The notes under the pieces: generated by a model
Databases searched by the model: none
Seen by the model: only the letters and a program-made list of their open reading frames with translations
What the model was told of the DNA's origin: nothing
Position numbers and translations under genes: made by a program
Part shown: positions 32,422 through 41,127 of the stretch, piece by piece
Layout of the letters: the number at the start of each line of letters is the position of its first letter
Position numbering within the stretch: the first letter of the stretch is position 1
From: Solirubrobacteraceae bacterium
Lineage (GTDB): Bacteria > Actinomycetota > Thermoleophilia > Solirubrobacterales > Solirubrobacteraceae
Assembly: GCA_016462625.1 (NCBI GenBank)
Contig: JAEMSV010000016.1
Location: 1-51,406 of the forward strand
Reading direction: 5' to 3'
DNA: 51,406 nucleotides

Positions 32422-33597
32422 GTGACCGCCCACCGCGACATCGTCTGCGTCGGCTTCAACGACTGGGAGACGGAGCTGTGGACCAACCAGCACCACCTCA
32501 TGGCGCGGCTGGCCGCCGGCGGGGACCAGGTGCTGTTCATCGAGTCGCTCGGCCTGCGCAAGCCGACCGTGGCCGCTCGGGACGTCTCGCGGATGGCCCG
32601 CCGCCTCGTGCGCGGCCTGAAGCCGCCCCGTGAGCGCGACGGCGTCCACGTCCTCTCCCCGCTCGTGATCCCGCTGCACGGCAACGCGGCGGTGCGGAAG
32701 GTCAACGCGCGGGTGCTTCCCGCCCTGGTGGGGCGTGCGGCCCGCAAGCGCGGCATGCAACGGCCGATCCTGTGGGGCTACGTGCCCCAGGCCGAGGTGC
32801 TCCTGGACACGCTCGACCCGGCGATCGTCGTCTACCACTGCGTCGACGACATCGTCGCCCAGAAGGGGATCGACACCGCCTCATTCCAGGCCGCCGAGCA
32901 GCGCTTCGCCCGCCGCGCGGACCTCGTGCTCGCCAGTGCGCCCAAGCTCGCCGAGCGCATGCGGACGCTCAACGACAACGTCCTGTACGCCCCGAACGTG
33001 GCCGACACGGGCGCGTTCGCCACCGCGCTGAATGAGGACCCGCCCACCCCGGTCGATCCCGCGCTGGCGGCGCTGCCGGGCCCGCGGATCGTGTTCACCG
33101 GGGCGATCGTCGAGAAGAAGCTCGACTTCCCGCTGCTCGTCGCGATCGCCCGGGCACGTCCCGAATGGAGCATCGCACTGGTCGGACCGGTCGGTCTGGG
33201 AGAGCCGGAAACGGACGTTTCCGCGCTCGAACGCGAGCCGAACATCCACCTGCTCGGCCCACGCCGGTACGCCGAGCTCCCTGCCGTCCTGCGCGGCGCC
33301 GACGCCACGATGATCCCGTACCGGGGCAGCGAGCTGACGGCGAGCATCTTCCCCATGAAGGTCTACGAGTACCTGGCGGCGGGCCGGCCGGTGGTGGCGA
33401 CGCCGCTGCCGGCGATCGCCGAGGTGCAGGGGATCGCCGTCGCGGAGGGCGCTGACGCCTTCGTCGCGGCGCTCGATCGGGCGCTGGCCGAGGACACGCC
33501 GGAGCAGCGCGTCGCCCGGTCGGCGGCCGCCGCTGCGAACTCGTGGGACGCGCGCCTCGAGGAGATCGGGGCGGCGCTGGAACGGCTGGAGCGATGA
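32422..33597 (+). CDS. Glycosyltransferase, GT4-like (teichuronic acid/TuaH type)
   Basis: A 391-residue GT-B glycosyltransferase. Early residues include VCVGFNDWETELWTNQHHLMARLA, the middle has VVYHCVDDIVAQKG and APKLAERMRTLNDNVLYAPNVAD, and the donor half has RIVFTGAIVEKKLDFPLLVAIA and SIFPMKVYEYLAAGRPVVATPL, the E-x7-E-like segment. The order resembles TuaH-type enzymes in teichuronic-acid and exopolysaccharide loci. GTG 32422 lies two bases after the nucleotidyltransferase stop; GTG 32419 is an alternative. It overlaps the next gene by four bases (ATGA). Confidence 0.85.
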   Translation: MTAHRDIVCVGFNDWETELWTNQHHLMARLAAGGDQVLFIESLGLRKPTVAARDVSRMARRLVRGLKPPRERDGVHVLSPLVIPLHGNAAVRKVNARVLPALVGRAARKRGMQRPILWGYVPQAEVLLDTLDPAIVVYHCVDDIVAQKGIDTASFQAAEQRFARRADLVLASAPKLAERMRTLNDNVLYAPNVADTGAFATALNEDPPTPVDPALAALPGPRIVFTGAIVEKKLDFPLLVAIARARPEWSIALVGPVGLGEPETDVSALEREPNIHLLGPRRYAELPAVLRGADATMIPYRGSELTASIFPMKVYEYLAAGRPVVATPLPAIAEVQGIAVAEGADAFVAALDRALAEDTPEQRVARSAAAAANSWDARLEEIGAALERLER

Positions 33598-34730
33598 GCG
33601 AGCGCACGGTCGTCGCCACCCCGTACGCGCCCACGGGCGCGACGGGCGGGTCGCGCCGCGTGCTCTCCCTGCTCGCCGCGCTGGATCGGCTCGGCCCCGT
33701 GACGCTCGTCTACGTCCCGTTCGAGGGCGAGGAGCCGAGCCAGGAGCTGGAGCGCCTGGAGAACCTCGACCTCCGCGCCGTGCGGCCCTCCCGTGGCTTC
33801 CGCCGCCTGCGGACCTACGCCGACGCCCGCCGCGCCGGGGCCCCCGACAGCTTCGCCCGCGGGGCATCGTCCGAGCTGGCCGACGAGGCGGTCGCCGCCG
33901 CCGGCTCCGAGGGCCGGATCGTCGCCGACGGGCTCAGCGCCGCCGCCTCGTTGATCGGCGTGATGCGCCGGCGGCCCGTCGTCTACTGCGCCCAGAACCT
34001 CGAGTCGGGCTTCCGCCACGAGCTCGAGGGCGCGGACGGGGCCGCGGGACTCGAGCGGTTCGAGACCCTGCTGCTCCGCCTGGCGTCCCAGAGCTGGGTG
34101 CCGTCGCCGCGCGAGGTGACGCTTGCGCACGAGCTCGTCGCGGAGGCGGACGTCCGGCACATCCCGAACGTCGTCGACGTCGCCACGATCACGGTCGTCT
34201 CCCCTCGCCGCGGCGAGCGCCGCCTGCTCTTCGCCGCCGACCACACCTACCCGCCCAACCGCGACGCACTCGGCTGGCTCGTCGGCGAGATCATGCCGGC
34301 GGTCTGGGCGCGCGCCCCGGAGTCGAAGCTGACGCTGACCGGCCGCGGGCTGCCCGTCGGCATCGCCGGCCACGACCCCCGGATCGAAGCGCTGGGGTTC
34401 GTCGACGATCTCCCCGCGGTCTATGCGTCCTCGGACGTCGTGCTGGTGCCGCTGCGCCAGGGTGGCGGATCCCCGCTGAAGCTGATCGAGGCGCTCGCGT
34501 GCGCCCTGCCGGTGGTCGCGACGCCCAAGGCCGCAGCCGGGCTGGAACTCGCTGCAGGGGAGCACTATTTCGAGGGCGAGGACGCCACTGGACTGGCCGA
34601 CGCGGTGGTGGCGGCGCTCGGTCCGGAAGGCGACCTCGTAGGGTCTTCGGGCCGCACCATCGCCGAGCAGCGCTACTCCGTGGAGGCCCTGACCGAGCTG
34701 GTTCGTCAGACTTCCCTGTCTAAACCATGA
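33594..34730 (+). CDS. Glycosyltransferase, GT4 type
   Basis: A 378-residue GT-B enzyme: N-terminal TPYAPTGATGGSRRVLSLLAAL, a central VVYCAQNLESGF, RLLFAADHTYPPNRDALGWLV opening the donor half, and GGGSPLKLIEALACALPVVATPKAAAGLEL forming the donor E-x-motif. Such enzymes add sugars to lipid-linked oligosaccharides on the cytosolic face. ATG 33594 overlaps the preceding stop, so a longer upstream frame is rejected. The stop overlaps the next glycosyltransferase start (ATGA), so the three genes are coupled. Confidence 0.87.
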   Translation: MSERTVVATPYAPTGATGGSRRVLSLLAALDRLGPVTLVYVPFEGEEPSQELERLENLDLRAVRPSRGFRRLRTYADARRAGAPDSFARGASSELADEAVAAAGSEGRIVADGLSAAASLIGVMRRRPVVYCAQNLESGFRHELEGADGAAGLERFETLLLRLASQSWVPSPREVTLAHELVAEADVRHIPNVVDVATITVVSPRRGERRLLFAADHTYPPNRDALGWLVGEIMPAVWARAPESKLTLTGRGLPVGIAGHDPRIEALGFVDDLPAVYASSDVVLVPLRQGGGSPLKLIEALACALPVVATPKAAAGLELAAGEHYFEGEDATGLADAVVAALGPEGDLVGSSGRTIAEQRYSVEALTELVRQTSLSKP

Positions 34731-35866
34731 AGATCGTCTCGGTCATGACCACCCAGTCTCGCGGCGGCGCAGAGTTCGCCGCCATCGAGATGCTCGACGC
34801 CCTCGTCGACCGCGGTCACGAGCCGGTCATGCTCACCGACCAGCCCGAGATGGCCCGCGACCGTCGCGTCCCCGTCCGCCACGTCGAGATCGGGCCCAAG
34901 CTCTCGACCACCAGCTGGCGCGACCTGATGCTGAAGTGGCCGCGCCTCGTGCGCGACCTGCGCAAGGCGCTCGAGGCCGAGTGGCCCTACGACGTGCTGC
35001 TCGTGCACTACAAGAAGGAGCAGCTGCTCGCGGCCGCGCTCCCCAAGCGCCTGCGGGCCACGCTCGTCTGGTGCGAATGGGGCCCGATCCCGTTCCCGCT
35101 GCGCAAGGGCGCACCCCGGCAGGCGTACCTGGGCGCCGCGCGCGCCGCGGACCTCATCCTCGCGATCTCCCAGGGGACGAACGACAACGTCGTCGACGTC
35201 GGCGTCGCGCCGTGGAAGGTCGTGACGGTCCCGAACGTCCTGCGGACCGACGAGATCGACTTCAGCGCGGCCGGCCGGACACGCGTCCGTGACGATCTGA
35301 GGATCCCCAGGGACGCGTTCGTCGTGGGCTGCATCAGCCGGTTCCACCCGAAGAAGCGCAACGACGTGGTCGTCGAGGCGGTCAAGCTGCTCGACGACGA
35401 GCGCGTGCACCTCGTCATGGCCGGCGACGGCGAGACCGAGGCCTCCCTGCGCGAGATCGGGGCGCCGCTCGGCGACCGTCTCCACATGGTCCCGACGCCC
35501 GGCGGCAACGTCGGCGACGTGCTCTCCGCCTTCGACGTCTCGGTCTTCTGCCCGAGCCCCACCGAGGGGCAGCCGCGCGCGACGATCCTCGCCATGCTGG
35601 CGCGCCGTCCCGCCCTCGCGACCGGCCCCGAGGGCGTCGCCGACATGATCTCCCCGGAGGTCGGCGGCATCGCCTCCCCCGAGAACGACCCGACCGCCCT
35701 CGCCGCGCTGCTGCAGCGCTACCTGGACGACCCGGCGCTCGTCGTCAGCCAGGGCGAGACCGGCCGGATGCTGGCCGAGCGCACGTACGCTGCGCCCGTG
35801 GTCGCCGAGCTGCTGGAACGCCTGTTCCGGCAGGCAGAAGCCCACGCCGCGCGCCGGCGCAGCTGA
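34727..35866 (+). CDS. Glycosyltransferase, GT4 type (paralogue of the 24919 enzyme)
   Basis: A 379-residue GT-B protein closely related to the one at 24919: MKIVSVMTTQSRGGAEFAA, IGPKLSTTSWRDL, LLVHYKKEQLL, CEWGPIPFPLRKGAPRQA and FVVGCISRFHPKKRNDVVVEA align along both chains. The donor-domain segment is PSPTEGQPRATILAMLARRP. The shared but diverged KKEQL region probably defines the same acceptor class with different sugars. It is the last of three coupled glycosyltransferases, followed 20 bases later by a methyltransferase. Confidence 0.88.
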   Translation: MKIVSVMTTQSRGGAEFAAIEMLDALVDRGHEPVMLTDQPEMARDRRVPVRHVEIGPKLSTTSWRDLMLKWPRLVRDLRKALEAEWPYDVLLVHYKKEQLLAAALPKRLRATLVWCEWGPIPFPLRKGAPRQAYLGAARAADLILAISQGTNDNVVDVGVAPWKVVTVPNVLRTDEIDFSAAGRTRVRDDLRIPRDAFVVGCISRFHPKKRNDVVVEAVKLLDDERVHLVMAGDGETEASLREIGAPLGDRLHMVPTPGGNVGDVLSAFDVSVFCPSPTEGQPRATILAMLARRPALATGPEGVADMISPEVGGIASPENDPTALAALLQRYLDDPALVVSQGETGRMLAERTYAAPVVAELLERLFRQAEAHAARRRS

Positions 35867-35886
35867 CTCTGCGAGGATCCCGCCCG

Positions 35887-36666
35887 ATGCTGGACTGGAG
35901 CGACGGCGACTACGCCATCACCGCCGCCGCCCTCGCCCCCGCGACCGAGCGCGTGCTCGACGTCGCGGGCGTGACGGCAGGGGACCGTCTCCTCGACGTG
36001 GCCTGCGGCACCGGGAACGCCGCCCTCGCGGCCGTCCGCCGCGGCGCCACCGCCACGGGCGTGGATGCCGCGATCGGCCTGCTCGAGCTCGCCCGCGGCC
36101 GGGCGTCGCTCGAGGGCGTCGACGCGGAGTTCCTCGGCGGGGACTTCCACGCGCTTCCGGTGGCCGAGGCGACCTTCGACGTCGCCGTCAGCGTCTTCGG
36201 CGTGATCTTCGCCGGCGATCCCGCGGCCGCGATCGGCGAGATGCTGCGCGCCACGCGCCCCGACGGCGTGATCGCCTTCTCCTCCTGGCTGAACGGCGGC
36301 GCGGTCGACGCCGCGGGCGGCATCCTGCGGGACGCGATCAACGAGCACCTTCCCGTGCCCGAGAGCAGCGTCCGCCCGGGCCACTGGCAGGACGAGGAGT
36401 GGATCCACGCGCTCCTGGCCGAGCAGGGCGCGAGGGAGATCACCCTCGCCCACGACGAGATCCAGTTCACCGCCGTCTCCCCGGAGGCGTGGTTCGCCGA
36501 CCAGGAGGAGCACCACCCCGTCTGGCGCTTCGGCGCCCGGACCCTGTTCGACTCGGTCTGGGACGACGTGCGCCGCCGCTCCCTCGACGTGCTGCACGAG
36601 CACAACGAGGACCCCGAGGCGTTCCGCGGGACGAGCCGGTACGTGATCGCGCGGGCGCTGCGATAG
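35887..36666 (+). CDS. SAM-dependent methyltransferase (class I)
   Basis: A 259-residue methyltransferase of the methyltransf_11/25 kind. The SAM-binding motif is DRLLDVACGTGNAAL at about residues 33-47, the acidic end of beta-2 lies in VDAAIGLLELAR, and motif IV-like FDVAVSVFGVIFAGD is near residue 99. UbiE/COQ5-like enzymes of this shape also methylate sugars and small lipids. Its position in the glycan block suggests sugar or glycan O-methylation, but a small-molecule target is possible. A 5-bp hairpin follows before the convergent aminotransferase. Confidence 0.83.
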   Translation: MLDWSDGDYAITAAALAPATERVLDVAGVTAGDRLLDVACGTGNAALAAVRRGATATGVDAAIGLLELARGRASLEGVDAEFLGGDFHALPVAEATFDVAVSVFGVIFAGDPAAAIGEMLRATRPDGVIAFSSWLNGGAVDAAGGILRDAINEHLPVPESSVRPGHWQDEEWIHALLAEQGAREITLAHDEIQFTAVSPEAWFADQEEHHPVWRFGARTLFDSVWDDVRRRSLDVLHEHNEDPEAFRGTSRYVIARALR

Positions 36667-36667
36667 C

Positions 36668-36680
36668 GCGGGACTCCCGC
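36668..36680. terminator. Short hairpin between methyltransferase and aminotransferase genes
   Basis: GCGGG-ACT-CCCGC occupies the 13-base gap between converging stop codons and touches the aminotransferase stop. It could end either transcript, but the stem is only 5 bp. Confidence 0.35.
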
Positions 36681-37810
36681 TAACCCAGCGCCGCCCGCAC
36701 CCGCTCGACCACGAAGTCGACCTGCTCGATCGTCGTCGTCGACGACAGCGGCAGGGCGAGGTGCCGGCCCGCGGCCTCCTCGGTCACCGGCCGGCGGCCG
36801 TGGGACTCGTACTCCGTGAACTCGGTCAGCGACGGGTACCACGTCGTCTGGATCCCGTCGGCCTGCAGCCGATCGCGGACGGCATCGCGCGTGCCGCGGT
36901 CGGGGAAGAGGACGAGGCAGGCGAAGTGCGACGCGCGCTCGACGTCCTCGTCGGTCCACGGGAACTCCACCTGCGGCACGCCGGCCAGCCGCTCGCGGTA
37001 CGCGCGGACGGTGGCCCGCCGGGAGGCGAGGTCGGCGGTCAGACGGGGCAGCCGCGACAGGCCGAGCGCGGCGCGCGGCTCGTCCAGGCGGTAGTTGAAG
37101 CCGATGTCGACGATGTCGTAGCTCTCGGCGTGGCCGCGGTGCCGGTCCCAGGTCACCGAGGTCATCGCGTGCGAGCGCAGGGAGCGGACCTTGGCGGCGA
37201 GCGCCTCGTCGCGGGTCGTCACCATGCCGCCCTCGCCGACGCACAGCTGCTTCTTCGAGAAGAAGGAGAAGCACCCGGCGTCACCAGCCAGGCCGACCTG
37301 CAGACCATCCGCGCACCGCGCACCGACCGCCTGCGCGCAGTCCTCGATGAGCACCAGCCCGTGGTCGGCGCACAGGCCGCGCAGGGCGACCATGTCGGCC
37401 GCGTAGCCGGCGAAGTGCACGGCGACGACCGCCTTCGTCCGGGGTGAGATCCGCGACGCGACGTCAAGCACGTCCAGGGTCGGCTCCAGCGGGGAGCGCA
37501 CGTCGGCGAGCATGACCTCGGCGCCGCAGTACCGGGGCGCCGCGGCGGTCGCGACGAACGTGAACGCGGGCACGATGACCTCGTCGCCCGGGCCGACACC
37601 GGCCGCCAGCAGCGCCAGGTGCAGCGCGGCGGTCCCGGAGCCGACGGCGACGCTGTGGTCAGCCCCGACCCAGTCCCCGAACGCGGCCTCGAACGCCTGC
37701 GTGCGCGGCCCCATGGTCAGCCAGCCCTCCTGCAGGCAATCCAGCACCGCCTGCACGTCCTCCTCGTGCATGTCGATGTCCGTGAGCGGGATGGAGAAGG
37801 GCGTGCTCAT
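36680..37810 (-). CDS. DegT/DnrJ/EryC1/StrS aminotransferase
   Basis: A 376-residue PLP aminotransferase that would aminate a nucleotide-linked keto-sugar. The PLP Lys is K187 in GCFSFFSKKQLCVGEGG, the cofactor Asp/Gln lie in LIEDCAQAVGA near 155, and GSGTAALHLALLAAGVGPGDEV is the phosphate-binding region. A His/Arg-rich RSHAMTSVTWDRHRGH and a tyrosine/asparagine FNYRLDEPRAALGL complete the fold. It overlaps the next aminotransferase gene by four bases (ATGA) and is its downstream, clearly diverged paralogue, so the pair probably makes two different amino sugars. Confidence 0.9.
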   Translation of the reverse strand: MSTPFSIPLTDIDMHEEDVQAVLDCLQEGWLTMGPRTQAFEAAFGDWVGADHSVAVGSGTAALHLALLAAGVGPGDEVIVPAFTFVATAAAPRYCGAEVMLADVRSPLEPTLDVLDVASRISPRTKAVVAVHFAGYAADMVALRGLCADHGLVLIEDCAQAVGARCADGLQVGLAGDAGCFSFFSKKQLCVGEGGMVTTRDEALAAKVRSLRSHAMTSVTWDRHRGHAESYDIVDIGFNYRLDEPRAALGLSRLPRLTADLASRRATVRAYRERLAGVPQVEFPWTDEDVERASHFACLVLFPDRGTRDAVRDRLQADGIQTTWYPSLTEFTEYESHGRRPVTEEAAGRHLALPLSSTTTIEQVDFVVERVRAALG

Positions 37811-39000
37811 GCGGCAGCCTCGAGTTCAGTCCGGAGAGCGCCAACCACGCGGTCCTGCTGCTCGTGGGTCAGGTGCGGGAACAGCGGGATCGTGACCTCG
37901 CAGCGGGCGATGCGCTCGGTGCGGGGCAGCGACGTGGGTGGGTGGGTTCCAAATCTATTGCGGTATGCCGTGAACTCGTGGGTCGCGGGATAGAAGACGC
38001 TGGTCTGGACGCCGTGCTGCTCGCGCAGGGCGATCCGCAGCGGGTCGCGGCGCTCGGCGTCGTCGATCGTCAGCGGCATGACGTAGCACGACGAATCGCC
38101 CACGCTCGCGTCGGTGAACGGGACCGACAGCCCCGGCACCTCCGCCAGCAGCGACCGGTAGCGGCGCGTGAGGTCGCGGCGGGCCTCGATGTCCTCCTCC
38201 AGGCGCCGCAGCCGCGAGAGGCCGAGCGCGCTGCGCGGTTCGTCGATCCGGTAGTTGAAGCCCAGGCCGATCACGTCGTACGTCGTCGTGCGGCCTGTAT
38301 GCCGGTCCCAGGTGCCGCTGGTCATCCCGTGCGAGCGCAGGGAGCGGGCCAGCGCCGCGATCCGATCGTCGTCGGTGCAGAGCAGCCCGCCCTCACCGAC
38401 GGACAGGATCTTGTTGCTGAAGAGGCTGAAGCAGCCCGAGTCGCCCCATGTGCCGAGCTTGCGGCCGCGCAGCGTGGCGCTCGGCGCGTGCGCGACGTCC
38501 TCGACCAGCGCGAGCCCGTGCTCGTCGCAGATCTCCCGCAGCGCGTCGACCGGCGCCGGGTACCCGGCGAAGTGCACGGCGGCGACCGCCTTCGTCCGTG
38601 GCGTGATCTTCTCGCGGACGGACTCGGGGTCGATCGACAGGTCGTGGTCCCCGATGACATCGGCGAAGACCGGCGTGCCGCCGCAGTAGATGACCGCGGT
38701 GCCGGTGGCCGCGAACGTGAGGGCGGGGACGATCACCTCGTCCCCCGGGCCGACCCCGGCGGCGAGGTAGGCGAGATGCAGCGCGGCCGTGCACGAGTTC
38801 ACGGCCACCGCGTGCTTGCAGTCCAGGTGACGCGCGAACGCCTCCTCGAACTCCTGCGTCCTCGGGCCCATGGTCAGCCAGCCCGAGCGCAGGACCTCCG
38901 CGACCGCGTCGAGATCCTCCTGTTCGAGCGCGAGGTCGAACAGGGGGATCATGGCCGGTGGGCCCACGGTTTCCTCAGCTGATGTTTCGGAACTTGCCAT
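37807..39000 (-). CDS. DegT/DnrJ/EryC1/StrS aminotransferase
   Basis: A 397-residue paralogue of the preceding gene. The PLP Lys is K197 in GCFSLFSNKILSVGEGG, with LVEDVAHAPSA and NSCTAALHLAYLAAG as cofactor contacts, and RIDEPRSALGLSRL near the C-terminal half. I use ATG 39000, which overlaps the epimerase by 26 bases; ATG 38952 would give a start nearer the paralogue's. Predicted to form an amino sugar on a nucleotide carrier. The SNKILS versus SKKQLC difference and distinct loops suggest different keto-sugar substrates. Confidence 0.88.
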   Translation of the reverse strand: MASSETSAEETVGPPAMIPLFDLALEQEDLDAVAEVLRSGWLTMGPRTQEFEEAFARHLDCKHAVAVNSCTAALHLAYLAAGVGPGDEVIVPALTFAATGTAVIYCGGTPVFADVIGDHDLSIDPESVREKITPRTKAVAAVHFAGYPAPVDALREICDEHGLALVEDVAHAPSATLRGRKLGTWGDSGCFSLFSNKILSVGEGGLLCTDDDRIAALARSLRSHGMTSGTWDRHTGRTTTYDVIGLGFNYRIDEPRSALGLSRLRRLEEDIEARRDLTRRYRSLLAEVPGLSVPFTDASVGDSSCYVMPLTIDDAERRDPLRIALREQHGVQTSVFYPATHEFTAYRNRFGTHPPTSLPRTERIARCEVTIPLFPHLTHEQQDRVVGALRTELEAAA

Positions 39001-39952
39001 CGAACGGATCGCCGAAGGCCCCCGCGTCCAGGCCGGCGATGACCTCGCCGATCCCGTCCGGGACGGTCATGGTCGTCTCGAAGCCCAGCACGGAGCGGAT
39101 CTTCTCGAATCCGACCTTGTAGTCGCGCGGGTCCTCGTTCTTCGAGACGAACGAGACCTTGCCGCGACCGACCTGGCGGTCGATCTCCTGCACGAGGTCG
39201 GCCTTGCGGTAGTTCTGGCCCGGCCGGCCGACGTTGAAGACCTCGCGGCCGACCACCGCCACGTCGGCGTCGAGCGCGGTGCGCACCGCGCGGCCCGCGT
39301 CGCGGACGTGCACGTAGGGGCGCCAGAACTGCTCACCGAAGACCTCGAGCTCGCGGTCGGCCCACAGGTCGCGGGTGAACTCGTTGACGGTGAGGTCGAA
39401 GCGCATGCGGGGCGCCACGCCGTAGATCGTCGCGAAGCGCAGGCACGTCGGGATGACCGAGCCGATGTCGCCCTCGAGCAGCAGCTTCTCCATGCCGACC
39501 TTCTGCTCGGCGTACAGCGAGACCGGGGCGAGCTCGCCGTCCTCGGTGATCGGCACCGTCGGGTCGGCCATGCGCCCGTAGTTCGAGCACGTCGAAGCGA
39601 AGACGAAGCGGCCGACGTTGTGGGCCTTTGCCGTCTCGAGCAGCGCGTGCGTGCCGTTGATGTTCACGTCGTTGGAGAGCTCCGGGTCCCGCGCGCAGGC
39701 GGGATCGCCGACGATCGCGGCGAGGTGCACGACCGCGTCGGCGCCGCTGAGCGCGCGCTCACGGACCGCCTCGTCGCGGATGTCGCCCTGGACGAGCTCC
39801 ACACCCTTGGCCACCAGACCCGCGGCGATGTCGTCCTGGCCGTGCAGCAGCACGTCGAGCGCGCGGACCTTCCGCCCGCTGCTCAAAAGCTCCTCGCACA
39901 GCGGCGCGCCGATGTACCCGGCGCCGCCTGTGACCGTCACCGTCTGGGTCAT
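38975..39952 (-). CDS. NAD-dependent nucleotide-sugar epimerase/dehydratase
   Basis: A 325-residue extended SDR. The Rossmann glycine motif GGAGYIG is at residues 9-15, ASTCSNYG near 118 supplies the catalytic Ser/Thr, and Y146-AEQ-K150 is the catalytic pair. WRPYVHVRDAGRAV and VGRPGQNYRKADLVQEI are nucleotide-sugar contacts as in GalE/WcaG-like enzymes. It may supply the 4-keto or epimerised sugar used by the adjacent DegT enzymes. It overlaps the glycosyltransferase upstream by four bases and the aminotransferase downstream, so the genes are one operon. Confidence 0.88.
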   Translation of the reverse strand: MTQTVTVTGGAGYIGAPLCEELLSSGRKVRALDVLLHGQDDIAAGLVAKGVELVQGDIRDEAVRERALSGADAVVHLAAIVGDPACARDPELSNDVNINGTHALLETAKAHNVGRFVFASTCSNYGRMADPTVPITEDGELAPVSLYAEQKVGMEKLLLEGDIGSVIPTCLRFATIYGVAPRMRFDLTVNEFTRDLWADRELEVFGEQFWRPYVHVRDAGRAVRTALDADVAVVGREVFNVGRPGQNYRKADLVQEIDRQVGRGKVSFVSKNEDPRDYKVGFEKIRSVLGFETTMTVPDGIGEVIAGLDAGAFGDPFDGKFRNIS

Positions 39953-41127
39953 GCGTCTCCTGTCGCAGTCAATTCGTCGTCCCTCTTCATCGGACGGGCG
40001 GTCGGGTCCTGCAACAGCAGGCTCCCAAACCGCTCGTGGAAGACCTCCGGCGCGAACTCGAGCGCGTGCGCACGCAGGGCCGCGTCGTCGAGGGACAACC
40101 CTTCGAAGCGCTCGATCGCCGCCGCGAGACCGGCCGCCGACGGGTCGTCGTACAGCACGCCCGTCACGCCGTCGCGCACCGAGTCGCGCGCTCCCCCTTC
40201 ACCGTAGGCGATGACCGGCATCCCGGCCGCCTGTGCCTCCACGGGGACGATCCCGAAGTCCTCCACGCCGGGGAACAGCAGCGCCCGGCAGGTCGCCATC
40301 AGCTCGTCGGCCTCGGCGTCGCTGACGCGGCCCCGCAGCTCGATGCGCGGGTCGTCGCCCGCCGCGGCCCGGACGGTCTCCATGAAGCGCCCGTCGCCGG
40401 CGACGACCAGCGGCCGCCCGAGGGCCCGGCAGGCCTCCACGGCTGCGTCGGGGCGCTTGTACGGGACGAGGCGGCCGAAGACGAGGTACGGCGCGTCTTC
40501 GCCAACCCGGCGCTCGCGGTCGAGGAACCGCGCGACGTCGACGGGCGGGTGCACGACGCTCGCGTCGCGGTGCCACCACTCCCGCACGCGGCCCGCCACG
40601 AACGCCGAGTTCGCCGCAATGGCGGTCGGCCCGCTCGCCCCGCGCAGGTCGACCCGGCGCAGGTAGGCGGTCAGCGGCTTGACGATCGCGCGGGCGACCG
40701 GTCCGAGATCCTCCTGCAGCAGGAACTCCGGGTCCCAGGCGTAGCGCATGGGCGTGTGGCAGTAGCAGACGTGCGGAACGCCCGGCGGGGTCCTGACGTT
40801 CTTCGCGCACGCGTGGCTGGAGGAGACGATGAGGTCGAAGCCGCTCAGGTCGAAGCGGCGGAACGCCGTGTCCATCAGCGGCAGCAGCTTCGGGTACTGC
40901 TTCACGGCACCCGGGATCTTCTGGATGAACGACGGGTGCACCGGCCGCTCGGTCACCAGCGGGCCGAACGGCGCCGGGTCGTAGACGCTGCAGAAGACCT
41001 CGGCGTGCGGGACGAGCTCGAGGATCGCCTCGGTGACCTTCTCCGAGCCGCCCGGGACCGTCAGCCACTCATGGACGACGGCGACGCGCGGGAACCGCTC
41101 GCGCAGCTCCTCGACGAGCGCGTCCAC
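39949..41127 (-). CDS. Glycosyltransferase, GT4 type (WbaZ-like)
   Basis: A 392-residue GT-B enzyme. VAVVHEWLTVPGGSEKVTEAI is the acceptor loop, SSHACAKNVRTPPGVPHVCYCHTP and MRYAWDPEFL follow, PYLVFGRLVPYKRPDAAVEACRAL opens the donor domain, and FPGVEDFGIVPVEAQAAGMPVIAYGEGG carries the E-x7-E donor motif intact. This order matches WbaZ-type mannosyl/rhamnosyltransferases. The GTG at 41127 directly abuts the sugar-transferase stop, and the protein ends in an ATGA overlap with the epimerase, so both are in one transcript. Confidence 0.89.
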   Translation of the reverse strand: MDALVEELRERFPRVAVVHEWLTVPGGSEKVTEAILELVPHAEVFCSVYDPAPFGPLVTERPVHPSFIQKIPGAVKQYPKLLPLMDTAFRRFDLSGFDLIVSSSHACAKNVRTPPGVPHVCYCHTPMRYAWDPEFLLQEDLGPVARAIVKPLTAYLRRVDLRGASGPTAIAANSAFVAGRVREWWHRDASVVHPPVDVARFLDRERRVGEDAPYLVFGRLVPYKRPDAAVEACRALGRPLVVAGDGRFMETVRAAAGDDPRIELRGRVSDAEADELMATCRALLFPGVEDFGIVPVEAQAAGMPVIAYGEGGARDSVRDGVTGVLYDDPSAAGLAAAIERFEGLSLDDAALRAHALEFAPEVFHERFGSLLLQDPTARPMKRDDELTATGDA

